DNA of 64,000 bases from Aeromonas dhakensis (GCF_000820305.1 NZ_CDBH01000027.1:1-64000), one strand, 5' to 3'; positions 38,210 through 48,335 are shown, counted from the first letter of the stretch. Translations and numbers: made by a program. Notes: a model not told the origin generated them from the sequence alone.

Positions 38210-39433
38210 ATGGAAATTATTCTGGGTGTGGTCATGTTCACCGTGATCCTGCTGGCCTTGGTGGCAGTCATTCTGTTCGCCAAGTCCAAGCTGGTAACTG
38301 CCGGTGACGTGACAATCAGCATCAACGGCGACCCGGCCAAGGCTGTGACCAGCCCGGCGGGTGGCAAGCTGCTCGGCGTGCTGGCCGGCAGCGGTATCTT
38401 CGTCTCCTCCGCCTGCGGCGGCGGCGGCTCCTGTGGTCAGTGCAAGGTTCGGGTGAAATCCGGCGGCGGCGACATCCTGCCGACCGAGCTGGATCACATC
38501 AGCAAGGGCGAAGCCCGTCATGGCGAGCGTCTGGCCTGTCAGGTCACCGTCCGTTCCGACATGGACATCGAGCTGCCGGAAGAGATCTTCGGCGTGAAGA
38601 AGTGGGAATGTACCGTCATCTCCAATGACAACAAGGCCACCTTCATCAAGGAGCTCAAGCTGCAGATCCCCGATGGCGAGAGCGTGCCGTTCCGCGCCGG
38701 TGGTTATATCCAGATCGAAGCGCCTGCCCACCACGTGCAGTACAAGAACTTCGATATTCCTACCGAATATCGCGGTGACTGGGATCGCTTCAAGATCTTC
38801 GAACTGGAGTCCAAGGTCAACGAGCCGATCATCCGTGCCTACTCCATGGCCAACTATCCGGAAGAGTTCGGCATCATCATGCTGAACGTGCGGATCGCGA
38901 CCCCGCCGCCGAGCAACTGGACTGCCCCTCCCGGCCAGATGTCCTCCTACATCTTCAGCCTGAAGGCGGGCGACAAGGTGACCATCTCCGGTCCGTTCGG
39001 CGAGTTCTTCGCCAAGGACACCGATGCGGAAATGGTGTTCATCGGTGGTGGTGCCGGTATGGCGCCGATGCGTTCCCACATCTTCGATCAGCTGCGCCGT
39101 CTGAAGACCAAGCGCAAGATGAGCTTCTGGTACGGTGCCCGTTCCAAGCGCGAGATGTTCTATGTCGAAGACTTCGACATGCTGCAGGCCGAGAACGACA
39201 ACTTCCAGTGGCACGTGGCCCTGTCCGATCCGCAACCGGAAGACAACTGGGACGGCTACACCGGCTTCATCCACAACGTGCTGTTCGAGAACTATCTCAA
39301 GAACCACGAGGCGCCGGAAGATTGCGAGTTCTACATGTGCGGTCCTCCCGTGATGAACGCTGCCGTCATCAACATGCTGAAAAACCTCGGCGTTGAAGAC
39401 GAGAACATCCTGCTGGATGACTTTGGTGGTTAA
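38210..39433 (+). CDS. nqrF: Na+-translocating NADH:quinone reductase subunit F
   Basis: A 407-residue NADH-oxidising subunit: one N-terminal helix, a ferredoxin domain with 2Fe-2S cysteines in [14 protein letters not shown] and ACQV, an FAD domain ([11 protein letters not shown]) and an NADH domain ([11 protein letters not shown] and CGPPVMN). It feeds electrons from NADH into the complex. Confidence 0.97.
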   Translation: MEIILGVVMFTVILLALVAVILFAKSKLVTAGDVTISINGDPAKAVTSPAGGKLLGVLAGSGIFVSSACGGGGSCGQCKVRVKSGGGDILPTELDHISKGEARHGERLACQVTVRSDMDIELPEEIFGVKKWECTVISNDNKATFIKELKLQIPDGESVPFRAGGYIQIEAPAHHVQYKNFDIPTEYRGDWDRFKIFELESKVNEPIIRAYSMANYPEEFGIIMLNVRIATPPPSNWTAPPGQMSSYIFSLKAGDKVTISGPFGEFFAKDTDAEMVFIGGGAGMAPMRSHIFDQLRRLKTKRKMSFWYGARSKREMFYVEDFDMLQAENDNFQWHVALSDPQPEDNWDGYTGFIHNVLFENYLKNHEAPEDCEFYMCGPPVMNAAVINMLKNLGVEDENILLDDFGG

Positions 39434-39436
39434 TCA

Positions 39437-40477
39437 ATGCACAGTGTTGTAAAGACCTGGCTAGCCTTCGGGCTAGCCTTTTTCTTGACTGGGTGCGGTC
39501 AGGAACAAACGGTCCAATCGAAGCCGGAAATTCACATCACCGGCAGCACCATGGGTACCTACTACTCCATCAAGGTGGCGGACAACGTCATCACGGATCC
39601 CGCCAAGTTCCAGGCCGAAGTCGATGTACTGCTGGAGCGGGTGAACGATCAGATGTCGACCTACCGGCCGGACTCCGAGCTGTCGCGCTTCAACCAGCAC
39701 CGCAGCTCGACGCCCGTGGTGGTCTCCCGCGATACCGCGCGGGTGGTGACCGAGGCCATTCACATTGGCCGTGAGAGCCGCGGGGCGCTGGACGTCACCG
39801 TCGGCCCCTTGGTCAATCTGTGGGGCTTCGGGCCCGACGCGCGCCCGACCAAGACGCCGTCTGACGAGCTGATCACCCAGACCCGCCAGAAGACCGGGCT
39901 CGGCAATCTGCACGTGATCACCTCCGTCGATGCCGATACCCTGCAAAAGGACATCCCGGATCTCTACGTGGATCTCTCCGCCATTGCCAAGGGCTTTGGC
40001 GTCGACAAGGTGGCCGAGTATCTGGAGTCCCTGGGTTCGCGCAACTATCTGGTTGAGATCGGCGGCGAATTGCGGATCAATGGCGTCAACGGCAAGGGTC
40101 ACCCCTGGCGCGTCGCCATCGAGAAACCGACGGCCAACGCCGGCTCGGTGCAGGAGGTGATAGTGGCGGGCGACAACGGGGTGGCGACCTCGGGCGAGTA
40201 CCGCAACTATTACGAGCTGGACGGCAAGCGCTTCTCCCACACCATCGATCCCATGACCGGCAAGCCTATCCAGCACCGGATGGTGTCGGTGACCGTCATT
40301 CACCCCTCCTGCATGACTGCAGACGGGCTGGCGACCGTGTTCATGGTGCTCGGACCCGAGAAGAGCCTGGCCTACGCCAAGGAGCGGGGGCTGGCCATTT
40401 TCGTGATCACCAAGACGGATGAGGGTTTCGAGGAGTCTTACTCCGATGCCTTCAAACAGTATCTGGTTAGAAAATAA
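39437..40477 (+). CDS. apbE: FAD:protein FMN transferase (lipoprotein)
   Basis: A 346-residue lipoprotein (lipobox LTGC at residues ~18-21) starts three bases after nqrF. It attaches FMN to the threonines of NqrB and NqrC in the periplasm. The family core is clear: GSTMGTYYSIKV near the N terminus, DLSAIAKGFGVDKVAEYL and EIGGELR. The first codons also form a terminator-like hairpin (39459-39483), an unusual overlap of RNA structure and signal-peptide code. Confidence 0.95.
   Translation: MHSVVKTWLAFGLAFFLTGCGQEQTVQSKPEIHITGSTMGTYYSIKVADNVITDPAKFQAEVDVLLERVNDQMSTYRPDSELSRFNQHRSSTPVVVSRDTARVVTEAIHIGRESRGALDVTVGPLVNLWGFGPDARPTKTPSDELITQTRQKTGLGNLHVITSVDADTLQKDIPDLYVDLSAIAKGFGVDKVAEYLESLGSRNYLVEIGGELRINGVNGKGHPWRVAIEKPTANAGSVQEVIVAGDNGVATSGEYRNYYELDGKRFSHTIDPMTGKPIQHRMVSVTVIHPSCMTADGLATVFMVLGPEKSLAYAKERGLAIFVITKTDEGFEESYSDAFKQYLVRK
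39459..39483 (+). terminator. Intrinsic-terminator-like hairpin inside the apbE start
   Basis: GGCTAGCC, TTCG, GGCTAGCC and then TTTTT run without a break: an 8-bp perfect stem closed by a TTCG tetraloop and followed directly by five T. It begins 26 bases after the nqrF stop and covers apbE codons ~8-16 (WLAFGLAFF). It could cut transcription so that less apbE-nqrM message is made than nqrA-F, with translation of apbE opposing it. Confidence 0.7.
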
Positions 40478-40488
40478 GGGGCGGTAAC

Positions 40489-40713
40489 ATGCAGATTTTT
40501 TTGATCACCTTCGGGGTGTTTCTGGTGGTGGTGGTGGCCATGGCCATCGGCTACATCTTCCAGAAGAAGACCATCTCCGGCTCCTGTGGCGGACTTGGCA
40601 GCATAGGTATCGAAAAAGAGTGTGATTGCCCGGAACCCTGCGACAACCGCAAGAAGAAGATGGCCAAGGAAGAGGCCCGTCGCAAGATGCTGGCCGAGAA
40701 CCGGATCATCTGA
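40489..40713 (+). CDS. nqrM: Na+-NQR maturation protein NqrM
   Basis: A 74-residue protein: one N-terminal membrane helix, then a cysteine-rich segment (SGSCGGLGSIG, then CDCPEPC) and a lysine-rich tail. This is the NqrM (DUF539) pattern; the protein is needed to deliver iron to the NqrD/NqrE centre. It is eleven bases after apbE and is the last gene before a strong terminator. Confidence 0.95.
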   Translation: MQIFLITFGVFLVVVVAMAIGYIFQKKTISGSCGGLGSIGIEKECDCPEPCDNRKKKMAKEEARRKMLAENRII

Positions 40714-40747
40714 GCGGGCAGGGGGCACTCGCACCCATGTCGAAAGC

Positions 40748-40780
40748 AAAACGGGCTGACCCTTGGGTCAGCCCGTTTTT
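40748..40780. terminator. Terminator of the nqr operon
   Basis: AAAACGGGCTGACCC, TT-centred, and its complement form a 15-base arm stem flanked by A and T runs. It also serves the convergent small gene at 40793. Confidence 0.9.
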
Positions 40781-40792
40781 TATGGCGAGCGC

Positions 40793-41014
40793 TCAGTAGT
40801 CGTAGCGCTGGCACTCCTTCTTGTTGAATTCGGCCCGCCAGCGTGCCAGCTCCTCCTGCGTACCCAGCTCGTCCCCCTGTTTGATGGCCTTCTCCAGCGC
40901 CTCGATGCGCTCGTGCAACCAGCTACACTCGGCGGTCGGATTGTCCTTGCCATAGCTCTGCTGCGGCAGCAGCAGGCAGAGCCCCAGAGCCAACCCCGGC
41001 CAGACTCCCTTCAT
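40793..41014 (-). CDS. Small exported protein of unknown function
   Basis: A 73-residue protein with a probable signal peptide (MKGVWPGLALGLCLLLPQQS, cleaved near SYG). The mature part (~50 residues) is charged and helical with two cysteines (ECSWLHERIEALEKAI and KKECQRYDY), which may form a disulphide in the periplasm. No family is recognised with confidence. It shares a terminator with nqrM and its start lies 131 bases from dinB on the opposite strand. Confidence 0.65.
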   Translation of the reverse strand: MKGVWPGLALGLCLLLPQQSYGKDNPTAECSWLHERIEALEKAIKQGDELGTQEELARWRAEFNKKECQRYDY

Positions 41015-41125
41015 CTCATCCTCCTTGTGCGATGGATTATAAATGGTGCCTTAAGAGTCTATGTCGGCCCGTCATTTCATGCCGATGGCAGAAATGACAA
41101 CACTGGGTTAGCATAGGCAGGTTAC

Positions 41126-41141
41126 CTGTTTATTCGTACAG
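41126..41141. promoter_or_regulatory. LexA (SOS) box of dinB
   Basis: CTGTTTATTCGTACAG matches the LexA consensus CTGT-N8-ACAG perfectly at both ends. It ends four bases before the dinB ATG, so LexA bound here would block transcription or early elongation. dinB is a known SOS gene. Confidence 0.85.
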
Positions 41142-41145
41142 TGGT

Positions 41146-42198
41146 ATGCGCAAGATCATTCACATCGACATGGACTGCTTCTATGCCGCGGTAGAGATGC
41201 GGGACAACCCGGCCCTGCGCGAGGTACCGCTGGCCATCGGTGGCTCGGCGGACAGGCGCGGTGTCATCTCGACCTGCAACTATGTGGCGCGCCGCTTCGG
41301 GGTGCGCTCCGCCATGCCGAGCGCCCTGGCACGCAAGCTCTGCCCGCCGCTGGTGCTCATTCCCGGCCGGATGGCGGTCTACAAGGAGGTCTCCCGCCAG
41401 CTGCGGGCCATCTTTCTGCGCTACACCGAGCAGGTGGAGCCGCTCTCCCTCGACGAGGCCTATCTCGACGTGACGATGAGTCCCTGCTGTGGCGGCAGTG
41501 CCACCCTGATGGCCCGCGAGATCCGCGCCGCGATCAACGCCGAGCTGGGGCTGACCGCCTCGGCCGGGGTGGCGCCGAACAAGTTTCTGGCCAAGCTCGC
41601 CTCCGAGCAGCGCAAGCCGGACGGCCTGTTCGTGATCCGCCCGCAGGAGGTGGATGAGTTCGTGCGTCAGCTCCCCCTTGGCAAGTTGCCCGGCATCGGT
41701 CGCAAGACTGCGGATCGGCTGGAGTCGCTCGGCCTTTACTCCTGCGAAGATGCTCGCCAGCTCGGCAACCAGGAGCTGATCGCCCGGTTCGGCAAGCTCG
41801 GGGAGATGCTGGCCGGGCGGATCTGGGGCCACGACGAGCAGCCGGTGCAGGCCCAGCGGGTGCGCAAGACCATAGGGGTGGAGACCACCCTGGCCAGCGA
41901 CGTGCTGGATGAGGCCGCCTGCTGGCAGGTGCTGAGCCGGCTCATTCCCGAGCTGGAGCAGCGATTCTCGGCCAGCCACGGCAAGGAGCAGTTGATGGGG
42001 CAGGGGATCAAGCTCAAGTTTGCCGATTTCCAGCAGACCACCGTCTACCGGCGCGGGGGTTACCAGCCGGAGCGGTTTCACGATCTGTTGCACGAAGGTT
42101 TGCTGCGGGCACAGGGCAAACCCATTCGGCTACTGGGATTGGTGGTCGGCCTGCCCGCGGCCGGCGAAGTGAACCAACTTGCCCTGGATTTAGCGTGA
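41146..42198 (+). CDS. dinB: DNA polymerase IV
   Basis: A 350-residue Y-family polymerase. The catalytic blocks are HIDMDCFYAAVE (first Asp) and SLDEAYLDVT (Asp-Glu pair); a helix-hairpin-helix follows (LPGIGRKTADRL). Length is normal. It performs error-prone lesion bypass in the SOS response, supported by the LexA box directly before the start. No clear ribosome-binding site is visible, partly because the LexA box occupies that region. Confidence 0.96.
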   Translation: MRKIIHIDMDCFYAAVEMRDNPALREVPLAIGGSADRRGVISTCNYVARRFGVRSAMPSALARKLCPPLVLIPGRMAVYKEVSRQLRAIFLRYTEQVEPLSLDEAYLDVTMSPCCGGSATLMAREIRAAINAELGLTASAGVAPNKFLAKLASEQRKPDGLFVIRPQEVDEFVRQLPLGKLPGIGRKTADRLESLGLYSCEDARQLGNQELIARFGKLGEMLAGRIWGHDEQPVQAQRVRKTIGVETTLASDVLDEAACWQVLSRLIPELEQRFSASHGKEQLMGQGIKLKFADFQQTTVYRRGGYQPERFHDLLHEGLLRAQGKPIRLLGLVVGLPAAGEVNQLALDLA

Positions 42199-42266
42199 TA
42201 AGGTTAAGTTTTTGTTTCTAAAACCGATACACTGATCACATCAGTATGAAGCTAGGAAATGGTGGC

Positions 42267-44408
42267 ATGAGTTCTCTTTCTGTTCAGGGGCGGATCACCC
42301 TGATCGCCGGTTGTTGTTTGTTGGCCAGTGCCGGTGCCCTAGTGGCCTCTTCTCTCTTCAGTGCTGCCAACATGCAGGATCAGGTGCTGACTTCTACCAC
42401 GGCGGAAGCCCAGAGTGCGGCCGAAAACTGGATGAAGGCGATGGGCTCGGAGCAGGCGGCCAAGGTGACCAGTTATCTGGACGAGGCCTACTTCCGGGCA
42501 ACCCTGCTGGGCCAGGGGATCCTGTTCCAGCGCAAGAATGCGGCCGACAATTTCGGCTCCTCCGAATCACTGCGTACCGCCGTCAACCAGCAACTGCATG
42601 ACGCGGCAGCCTCCTCTGATCACCTGCTCGGCGTCTATGCGGTGTTCGAGCCGGACCAGCTCGACGGCGAAGACAGCAACTACCACGGCTCCAGCGCCCT
42701 GGGCTCCAACGATCAGGGGCGTTTCTCCACCTACTGGGCGCGGGTCGACGGCAAGATTGAACCCGAGGTGCAGGACGAATCCGTGCTGGCGGACGAGAGC
42801 CCGACCGCGGCCGGCGGGGTGGAGAACGAGTGGTATCGCTGCAGCATTCGCAGCAAGGCCCTCTGTCTGCTGGAGCCTTATCTGGACGATGTGGGCTCGC
42901 AAAAGGTATTGATGACCTCGGTGACCGTGCCTCTGTTGGAGCAAGACAAGCTGCTCGGCATGGTCGGGGTCGATATCTCGCTGACCGCGCTGCAGAGTCT
43001 GGTCAAGGAGATGGATCAGGAGCTTTATGAGGGGCAGGGCAAGGTGCTGCTGGTGAGCAGTCAGGGCCGAGTCGCCGGGGTGGATGGCTTCGACGTCACC
43101 CTGGGCAGTCCGCTCGGTCAGCAGTATCAGACCCTGACGGCCGCCTTGCAGGGTTGGCTGGGCCAGGGGCAGGTGGCCAGTCGCTGGAGCCCGGACGGCA
43201 ACCTGCTGCAGACCTTCGTGCCGGTCAAGATGCGCGGTACCGAACAGAAATGGGGCATCTACATCGAGCTGCCGCGCAGCGTGGTGCTCGCCTCGGCCCT
43301 CCAGCTGCAGGACGATCTCTCCGGCCAGGCCAGCCGCAGCGTGATGACCCAGCTGCTCATCGGTGGCCTCATCTCGGCGGTGGCGCTGATCTGCATCTGG
43401 CTGATGGCCCATCAGATAGTGGCCCCCATCCGCGCCGTGGTGGCCCGCCTCAAGGACATTGCCAGCGGCGAGGGGGATCTCACCCAGCGCATCGAGCTAC
43501 GCCGTGACGATGAGATAGGCGAGCTGGCCAAGTGGTTCAACAGCTTCTTGAACAAGCTGCAGAGTACCATCAGCCAGGTCATAGATACCGTTGCTGGCAC
43601 CCGGGCCAGCGCGGAGCAGGCGGCCAGCGTCGCCGAGCGCACCAGTGCCGGTATGCAGGCCCAGTACCAGGAAGTGGATCTGGTGGCGACCGCGTTTGAG
43701 GAGCTGAGCGCTACCGCCCTGCAGGTGGCCAGTAACGCCAACTCGGCGGTGGCCGCTGCCAACCAGGCCGACACGGCGGCGCAGGAGGGCAAGTATGTGG
43801 TGGCCGACACCCAGGAGGCGATGCGCAAGCTGATGGCGGTCATCAGCGATGCCAAGCCGGTGGTGGAGCACCTGTCAGCCAACAGCGAGAACATCAACGA
43901 CATCCTGGTGGTGATCCAGGGGATCGCCGAGCAGACCAACCTGCTGGCGCTCAACGCCGCCATCGAGGCGGCGCGGGCCGGTGAGCAGGGGCGCGGTTTT
44001 GCGGTGGTGGCGGATGAGGTGCGCAATCTGGCGGGCCGCACCCAGAACGCCATCGTCGAGATCCAGACCCTCATTGGCCAGCTGCAATCCGGCACCGAGG
44101 CGGTGGTGAAGGCGATCATGACCGGCCACGGCCAGGCGGATCTGACGCTGACCAAGGTGGATCTGTCGGTCAGCGTGCTGGAGCAGATCATCCACGCGGT
44201 CGGCACCATACATCAGATGAACGAGCAGATCGCGAGGGCGGCGCAGGAGCAGAGCGGGGTGGCGGACGAGATCAATCGCAACGTCAGCAACATTCGCGAT
44301 GTGAGCCACACCATCCGGGCCGAGGCGGCCAGCTCCGCCGAAACTGGTCGCGAGCTGTCGGCGCTGGCCGACAAGCAGCAGCAACTGGTGGGGCAGTTCA
44401 AGGTATAG
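42267..44408 (+). CDS. Methyl-accepting chemotaxis protein
   Basis: A ~713-residue receptor: a membrane helix near residues 10-35, a large periplasmic sensor of double-Cache type (residues ~40-350, with [13 protein letters not shown] and [11 protein letters not shown]), a second helix, a HAMP domain ([20 protein letters not shown]) and a signalling domain whose hairpin tip is [23 protein letters not shown] 42267 is preferred because AGGA lies at good spacing; ATG 42246 lacks one. The Cache sensor suggests a small ligand such as an amino or organic acid; the ligand cannot be told. No CheW-binding pentapeptide is seen at the end. Confidence 0.93.
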   Translation: MSSLSVQGRITLIAGCCLLASAGALVASSLFSAANMQDQVLTSTTAEAQSAAENWMKAMGSEQAAKVTSYLDEAYFRATLLGQGILFQRKNAADNFGSSESLRTAVNQQLHDAAASSDHLLGVYAVFEPDQLDGEDSNYHGSSALGSNDQGRFSTYWARVDGKIEPEVQDESVLADESPTAAGGVENEWYRCSIRSKALCLLEPYLDDVGSQKVLMTSVTVPLLEQDKLLGMVGVDISLTALQSLVKEMDQELYEGQGKVLLVSSQGRVAGVDGFDVTLGSPLGQQYQTLTAALQGWLGQGQVASRWSPDGNLLQTFVPVKMRGTEQKWGIYIELPRSVVLASALQLQDDLSGQASRSVMTQLLIGGLISAVALICIWLMAHQIVAPIRAVVARLKDIASGEGDLTQRIELRRDDEIGELAKWFNSFLNKLQSTISQVIDTVAGTRASAEQAASVAERTSAGMQAQYQEVDLVATAFEELSATALQVASNANSAVAAANQADTAAQEGKYVVADTQEAMRKLMAVISDAKPVVEHLSANSENINDILVVIQGIAEQTNLLALNAAIEAARAGEQGRGFAVVADEVRNLAGRTQNAIVEIQTLIGQLQSGTEAVVKAIMTGHGQADLTLTKVDLSVSVLEQIIHAVGTIHQMNEQIARAAQEQSGVADEINRNVSNIRDVSHTIRAEAASSAETGRELSALADKQQQLVGQFKV

Positions 44409-44691
44409 GGATAAGAAAAAAGGCGCCTTCCAACCGGAGGCGCCAAACACATTCAGATGACAGACTGGGTTAAATCGGTCCGATTTAAGCCCCTCTTCCC
44501 GCAGAGGAAGAAACACAACACCACAATCGCACTCCAGAGACTCACAAAAATCACATGTAAACCAACATGGAAGAGAAAAAGTGAGCCATATGGCAACGGA
44601 TTGCGAAGCGAATTATGTTTATTCACTGGTCGACCCGCAACCGACAAATTATAATGCGGCCCATTAGAAAAACTCATCGTCGGCTGGTCTC

Positions 44692-45612
44692 ATGTCTCGT
44701 CGTTTACCCCCGCTCAACGCACTGAAAGCGTTTGAAGCCGCGGCTCGTCATTTAAGCTTCACCCGCGCTGCGGAGGAGCTGTTCGTGACCCAGGCCGCCA
44801 TCAGTCACCAGATCAAGGCGCTGGAAGAGTACCTCGGTATCAAGCTGTTTCGCCGCAAGAACCGTTCTCTGTTGCTGACCGAGGAGGGGCAGGGCTACTT
44901 CCTCGATATCAAGGACATCTTCACCTCCATCTCGGAGGCGACCGACAAGTTGCTGGCCCGCAGCGCCAAGGGCGCACTCACCGTCTCCCTGCAGCCGAGC
45001 TTCGCCATCCAGTGGCTGGTGCCGCGGCTGGTCAAGTTCAGCGAACGTCATCCCGACATCGACGTGCGGATCAAGGCGGTGGACATGGACGAGGGCTCGC
45101 TCACCGACGACGTGGACGTGGCCATCTACTACGGACGCGGCAACTGGCCTGGCCTGCGGGCCGACAAGCTGCACACCGAGTATCTGATCCCGGTCTGTTC
45201 ACCGCTGCTGCTGACCGGTCCCAAGCCGCTGCGCACCCCGGACGATCTGACCCGCCACACCCTGCTGCACGACACCTCGCGTCGCGACTGGAAGGCCTGG
45301 TTTCGCCAGCTCGACATCGATGCCCCCAACGTCAACCAGGGGCCCATCTTCAGCCACTCCACCATGGTGATCCAGGCCGCCATTCACGGCCAGGGGGTGG
45401 CCCTTGGTCACAGCGTGCTGGCCCAGCCAGAGATAGAGGCGGGTCGCCTCATCTGCCCGTTCGAGCAGGTGCTGGTGAGCAAGAACGCCTTCTATCTGGT
45501 GTGCCAGGAGCAGCAGTCCGATCAGGGCAAGATAGTCGCCTTCCGCGACTGGATGCTGGAACTGGTGGAGCAGGAGGAGGCCCGTCGCCGGGCCCGACTG
45601 GCCGATGCATGA
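44692..45612 (+). CDS. gcvA: LysR-type regulator GcvA
   Basis: A 306-residue LysR protein that matches GcvA from the start (MSRRLPPLNALKAFEAAARH and FTRAAEELFVTQAAISHQI). GcvA activates the glycine-cleavage operon in the presence of glycine and represses it with purines. The order gcvA, DUF423 gene, rlmM is the E. coli order with one extra gene inserted. The 283 bases upstream (44409-44691) hold a GGCGCCT/AGGCGCC hairpin at 44422-44444 after the chemotaxis gene. Confidence 0.93.
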   Translation: MSRRLPPLNALKAFEAAARHLSFTRAAEELFVTQAAISHQIKALEEYLGIKLFRRKNRSLLLTEEGQGYFLDIKDIFTSISEATDKLLARSAKGALTVSLQPSFAIQWLVPRLVKFSERHPDIDVRIKAVDMDEGSLTDDVDVAIYYGRGNWPGLRADKLHTEYLIPVCSPLLLTGPKPLRTPDDLTRHTLLHDTSRRDWKAWFRQLDIDAPNVNQGPIFSHSTMVIQAAIHGQGVALGHSVLAQPEIEAGRLICPFEQVLVSKNAFYLVCQEQQSDQGKIVAFRDWMLELVEQEEARRRARLADA

Positions 45613-46243
45613 GGTGATCCTGGAAGGGGCTGTTGATGCCCCCGTTCGCATTCTGCTGGCCCACGGCGCCGGGGCGGGCATGGAACACGCCTTTCTGGCC
45701 GAGCTGTCGCGGCTGCTGGCCGGGCCCGACATCGAGGTGGTGCGTTTCAACTTTCCCTACATGAGCAAGCGCGCCCTGGATGGCAAGCGTCGTCCGCCGG
45801 ACCGGCAGCCCGCCCTGCTCGACCATTGGCGCCAGATGATCAAGGCGTTTGCCCATCCCAGACTGTTTCTGGCGGGCAAATCCATGGGCGGGCGGATGGC
45901 GGCCGAACTCTATCAGGAGAGTGAGGACGAGATGAATGCTGCAGGATTGCTCATTCTCGGGTATCCTTTCCACCCCCCGGCCAACCCCGACCGCTGGCGG
46001 GGCGAGGTGCTCAAGCAGATCAAGACGCCAACCCTGCTGTTGCAAGGGGAGCGCGATACCTTCGGTACCCGTGCCGAACTGGCTGATTTCCCCTTCTCAT
46101 CCGCCGTAACGGTCCATTGGCTGACCGATGGTGATCATGGCTTCAAGCCGCGCAAGAGCAGCGGTGCGAGCGAGCAGGGCAACCTGCGCCAGGCGGCCGA
46201 ACGGATCAAGGATTTCATTGCGACCATCCCGGCGCGGGGTTGA
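45605..46243 (+). CDS. Alpha/beta-hydrolase family protein (KANL3/Tex30-like)
   Basis: A 212-residue hydrolase starts at ATG 45605 inside the end of gcvA. The nucleophile elbow is GKSMGGRM, the oxyanion side has ILLAHGAGAGMEHAFL, the acid is likely in QGERDTFGT and the histidine in TDGDHGFKP. This pattern fits the KANL3/Tex30-like (dienelactone hydrolase-related) group of small bacterial hydrolases. The substrate is unknown. E. coli lacks a gene at this place between gcvA and ygdD. Confidence 0.8.
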   Translation: MHEVILEGAVDAPVRILLAHGAGAGMEHAFLAELSRLLAGPDIEVVRFNFPYMSKRALDGKRRPPDRQPALLDHWRQMIKAFAHPRLFLAGKSMGGRMAAELYQESEDEMNAAGLLILGYPFHPPANPDRWRGEVLKQIKTPTLLLQGERDTFGTRAELADFPFSSAVTVHWLTDGDHGFKPRKSSGASEQGNLRQAAERIKDFIATIPARG

Positions 46244-46273
46244 GGCTGGCGCGGGACAACAAGGAGGCAAGGG

Positions 46274-46660
46274 ATGCAATTTCATCGACATTGGCTGGTG
46301 CTGGCGGGCTTTTTCGGCCTGACGGCGACCATGCTGGGCGCCTATGGTGCCCACGGTCTGGCGGCCACCGGCATCGACCCTTCGCGTCTGGCGGCCTTCA
46401 ATACCGCCGTGCAGTATCAGTTTTTTCACGCCCTGGCCCTGCTGGTGCTGGGGTGGTGCGGTGTGCGCAGCAAGGTGATCAACCTGGCTGGCACCGCCTT
46501 TGTGCTGGGGATCCTGGGATTCTCCGGCAGTATTTACGCCATGGTGCTGCTTGGCAGCAAGGGCTTGGGGCTCATCACCCCGGCCGGTGGCCTCTGTTTT
46601 ATGTTGGGATGGGCGGCCCTGATGTGGGCTGGCTGTCGTCTTGGAGGAAAGAATGAATAA
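46274..46660 (+). CDS. ygdD: DUF423 small membrane protein
   Basis: A 128-residue protein with four hydrophobic helices starts at ATG 46274 after AAGGAGG. The features [16 protein letters not shown] and [16 protein letters not shown] are typical of DUF423/YgdD. Function is not known. It overlaps the rlmM start by eight bases, as in E. coli, where the genes are neighbours. Confidence 0.9.
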   Translation: MQFHRHWLVLAGFFGLTATMLGAYGAHGLAATGIDPSRLAAFNTAVQYQFFHALALLVLGWCGVRSKVINLAGTAFVLGILGFSGSIYAMVLLGSKGLGLITPAGGLCFMLGWAALMWAGCRLGGKNE

Positions 46661-47747
46661 TCTGCTGCTTTATTGCCGCCCCGGTTTTGAGAAAGAGGCG
46701 GCGGCAGAGATCACCGAACGAGCCACTAACATGCAGTGTTATGGCTTTGCCCGGGTCAAGGACGACAGCGGCTACATCATCTTCGAATGCTACGGCGAGG
46801 AAGAGGCCGACCTGCTGGCGCGCAAGCTGCCGTTCAAGGAGCTCATCTTCATCCGTCAGATGCTGGTGGTGACCTGCGAGCTCAAGGAGCTGGATCTGGC
46901 GGATCGAATCACCCCGATCATCGAGGCGACCCGCGACTACGCCATCTGCGGCGATCTGCGGGTGGAAACCGCCGATACCAACGAGGCGAAGGAGCTCTCC
47001 GCCTTCTGCCGCAAATTCACCGTGCCGCTGCGCCAGGCGCTGCGCAGCAACGAGATCCTGACCAAGAAGGAGACCCCGAACCGCCCGGTGTTCCACGCCT
47101 TCTTCCTGGCCAACGACCATGTGTTGCTGGGTTACTCCTACTCCTTCAACAACTCCGCCTTCCACATGGGGATCCCGCGTCTGCGCTTCCCGGCCGATGC
47201 GCCGAGCCGCTCCAGCCTCAAGCTGGAAGAGGCCTTTTACGTGTTCGTACCGCGGGAAGAGTGGGACGTGCGGCTGCGCTCCGGCATGAAGGCGGTGGAT
47301 CTCGGTGCCTGCCCGGGCGGCTGGACCTATCAGCTGGTGCGTCGCGACATGATGGTGACCGCGGTGGACAACGGCATGATGGCCCAGTCCCTGATGGATA
47401 CCGGCCAGGTCAAGCACATCCGCGATGACGGCTTTGTCTGGCGTCCCAGCAAGAAGAACATCTACTGGCTGGTGTGTGACATGGTCGACAAGCCGGCACG
47501 GGTGACCCACATGATCGCCGACTGGTTCCGCGAGGGCGATTGCCAAGAAGCCATGTTCAACCTCAAGCTGCCGATGAAGAAGCGCTACGCCGAGGCGGTG
47601 CACAACATCCAGGTGCTGCGTGAACTGCTGGCGGAGATCGACGGCGGCTTCATCATTCAGGCCAAGCAGCTCTACCACGATCGTGAAGAGATCACTGTGC
47701 ACGTATTCAACAAGTACTGGGTCTCCAAGCTCTCCCCCCAGGAGTGA
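46653..47747 (+). CDS. rlmM: 23S rRNA 2'-O-ribose C2498 methyltransferase
   Basis: A 364-residue enzyme: an N-terminal THUMP-like RNA-binding part (residues ~1-170) and a C-terminal RrmJ-type fold with the SAM motif [13 protein letters not shown] and a K-D-K-E-type active site (lysine in LPMKKRY). ATG 46653 follows GGAGGAAA. It modifies C2498 in the peptidyl-transferase region. Confidence 0.94.
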   Translation: MNNLLLYCRPGFEKEAAAEITERATNMQCYGFARVKDDSGYIIFECYGEEEADLLARKLPFKELIFIRQMLVVTCELKELDLADRITPIIEATRDYAICGDLRVETADTNEAKELSAFCRKFTVPLRQALRSNEILTKKETPNRPVFHAFFLANDHVLLGYSYSFNNSAFHMGIPRLRFPADAPSRSSLKLEEAFYVFVPREEWDVRLRSGMKAVDLGACPGGWTYQLVRRDMMVTAVDNGMMAQSLMDTGQVKHIRDDGFVWRPSKKNIYWLVCDMVDKPARVTHMIADWFREGDCQEAMFNLKLPMKKRYAEAVHNIQVLRELLAEIDGGFIIQAKQLYHDREEITVHVFNKYWVSKLSPQE

Positions 47748-47769
47748 GGACTGGCTGACATAGGCTGAC

Positions 47770-47805
47770 AAAAAGGCCGACAACCTCGAGGTTGTCGGCC
47801 TTTTT
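47770..47805. terminator. Bidirectional terminator after rlmM
   Basis: AAAAAGGCCGACAACCTC and its exact complement form a 36-base palindrome with A/T runs at both ends, between convergent genes. Confidence 0.9.
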
Positions 47806-47818
47806 ATTCGGCTTGCGT

Positions 47819-48259
47819 TCAGAAGCGATAGTCAAAACGCAGCGAGGATTCGCCATCGGTAAGCTTGAGCTCGATGTCGAGCGGTATGGTGCGATCGGTC
47901 GGGCTGAACTCCAGCTTGACGCCGTTGCTGCGCAGCTTGAGAGAGGTGTTCATGCCGGCTGTCTTGAACTTGATCCTGGGCTTGTGCTGCTCGAAGGAGA
48001 GGCTGACGCTCTTCTCGGCGGTCAGGTTGAGCTTCTGATAGGGAGTGACCTGACTGTTGCCATTGCTGTCGGTGACGACATCCATCCCGAAGGAGAGGGG
48101 TTTGGGAGCCTTGAGCAGGTCATTGGTATCCAGGGTGGATTGCCAGACCTGGCTGGCCGGCTGGGTGGATGGCGGCAGCTGGGGCCAGGCATTCTCGACT
48201 GGTCTGTCTATTGCCATGACATTGCTGCTGATGAGCAACAGGGTAACGATAGCGCGCAT
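47819..48259 (-). CDS. Exported protein of unknown function
   Basis: A 146-residue protein has a short signal peptide (MRAIVTLLLISSNVMA). The mature part is beta-rich (KLNLTAEKSVSLSFEQHK and DRTIPLDIELKLTDG) and ends in FRFDYRF-like SLRFDYRF, which could be a barrel-type terminus although the protein is too short for most porins. No family is recognised. It is a single gene between two terminators. Confidence 0.7.
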   Translation of the reverse strand: MRAIVTLLLISSNVMAIDRPVENAWPQLPPSTQPASQVWQSTLDTNDLLKAPKPLSFGMDVVTDSNGNSQVTPYQKLNLTAEKSVSLSFEQHKPRIKFKTAGMNTSLKLRSNGVKLEFSPTDRTIPLDIELKLTDGESSLRFDYRF

Positions 48260-48335
48260 AATGGATCTCCTTATCCCTTATCTATTGAACATAGTAGCCA
48301 ATCGACAAAGGGGGGAGCGCGCCGTGAGATAAAAC

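Noticed and set aside
44422-44444. GGCGCC hairpin as terminator of the chemotaxis gene
   Set aside because: The A-run precedes the stem on the plus strand and no T-run follows, so it would work only on the minus strand where no gene ends; left as an unproven hairpin.
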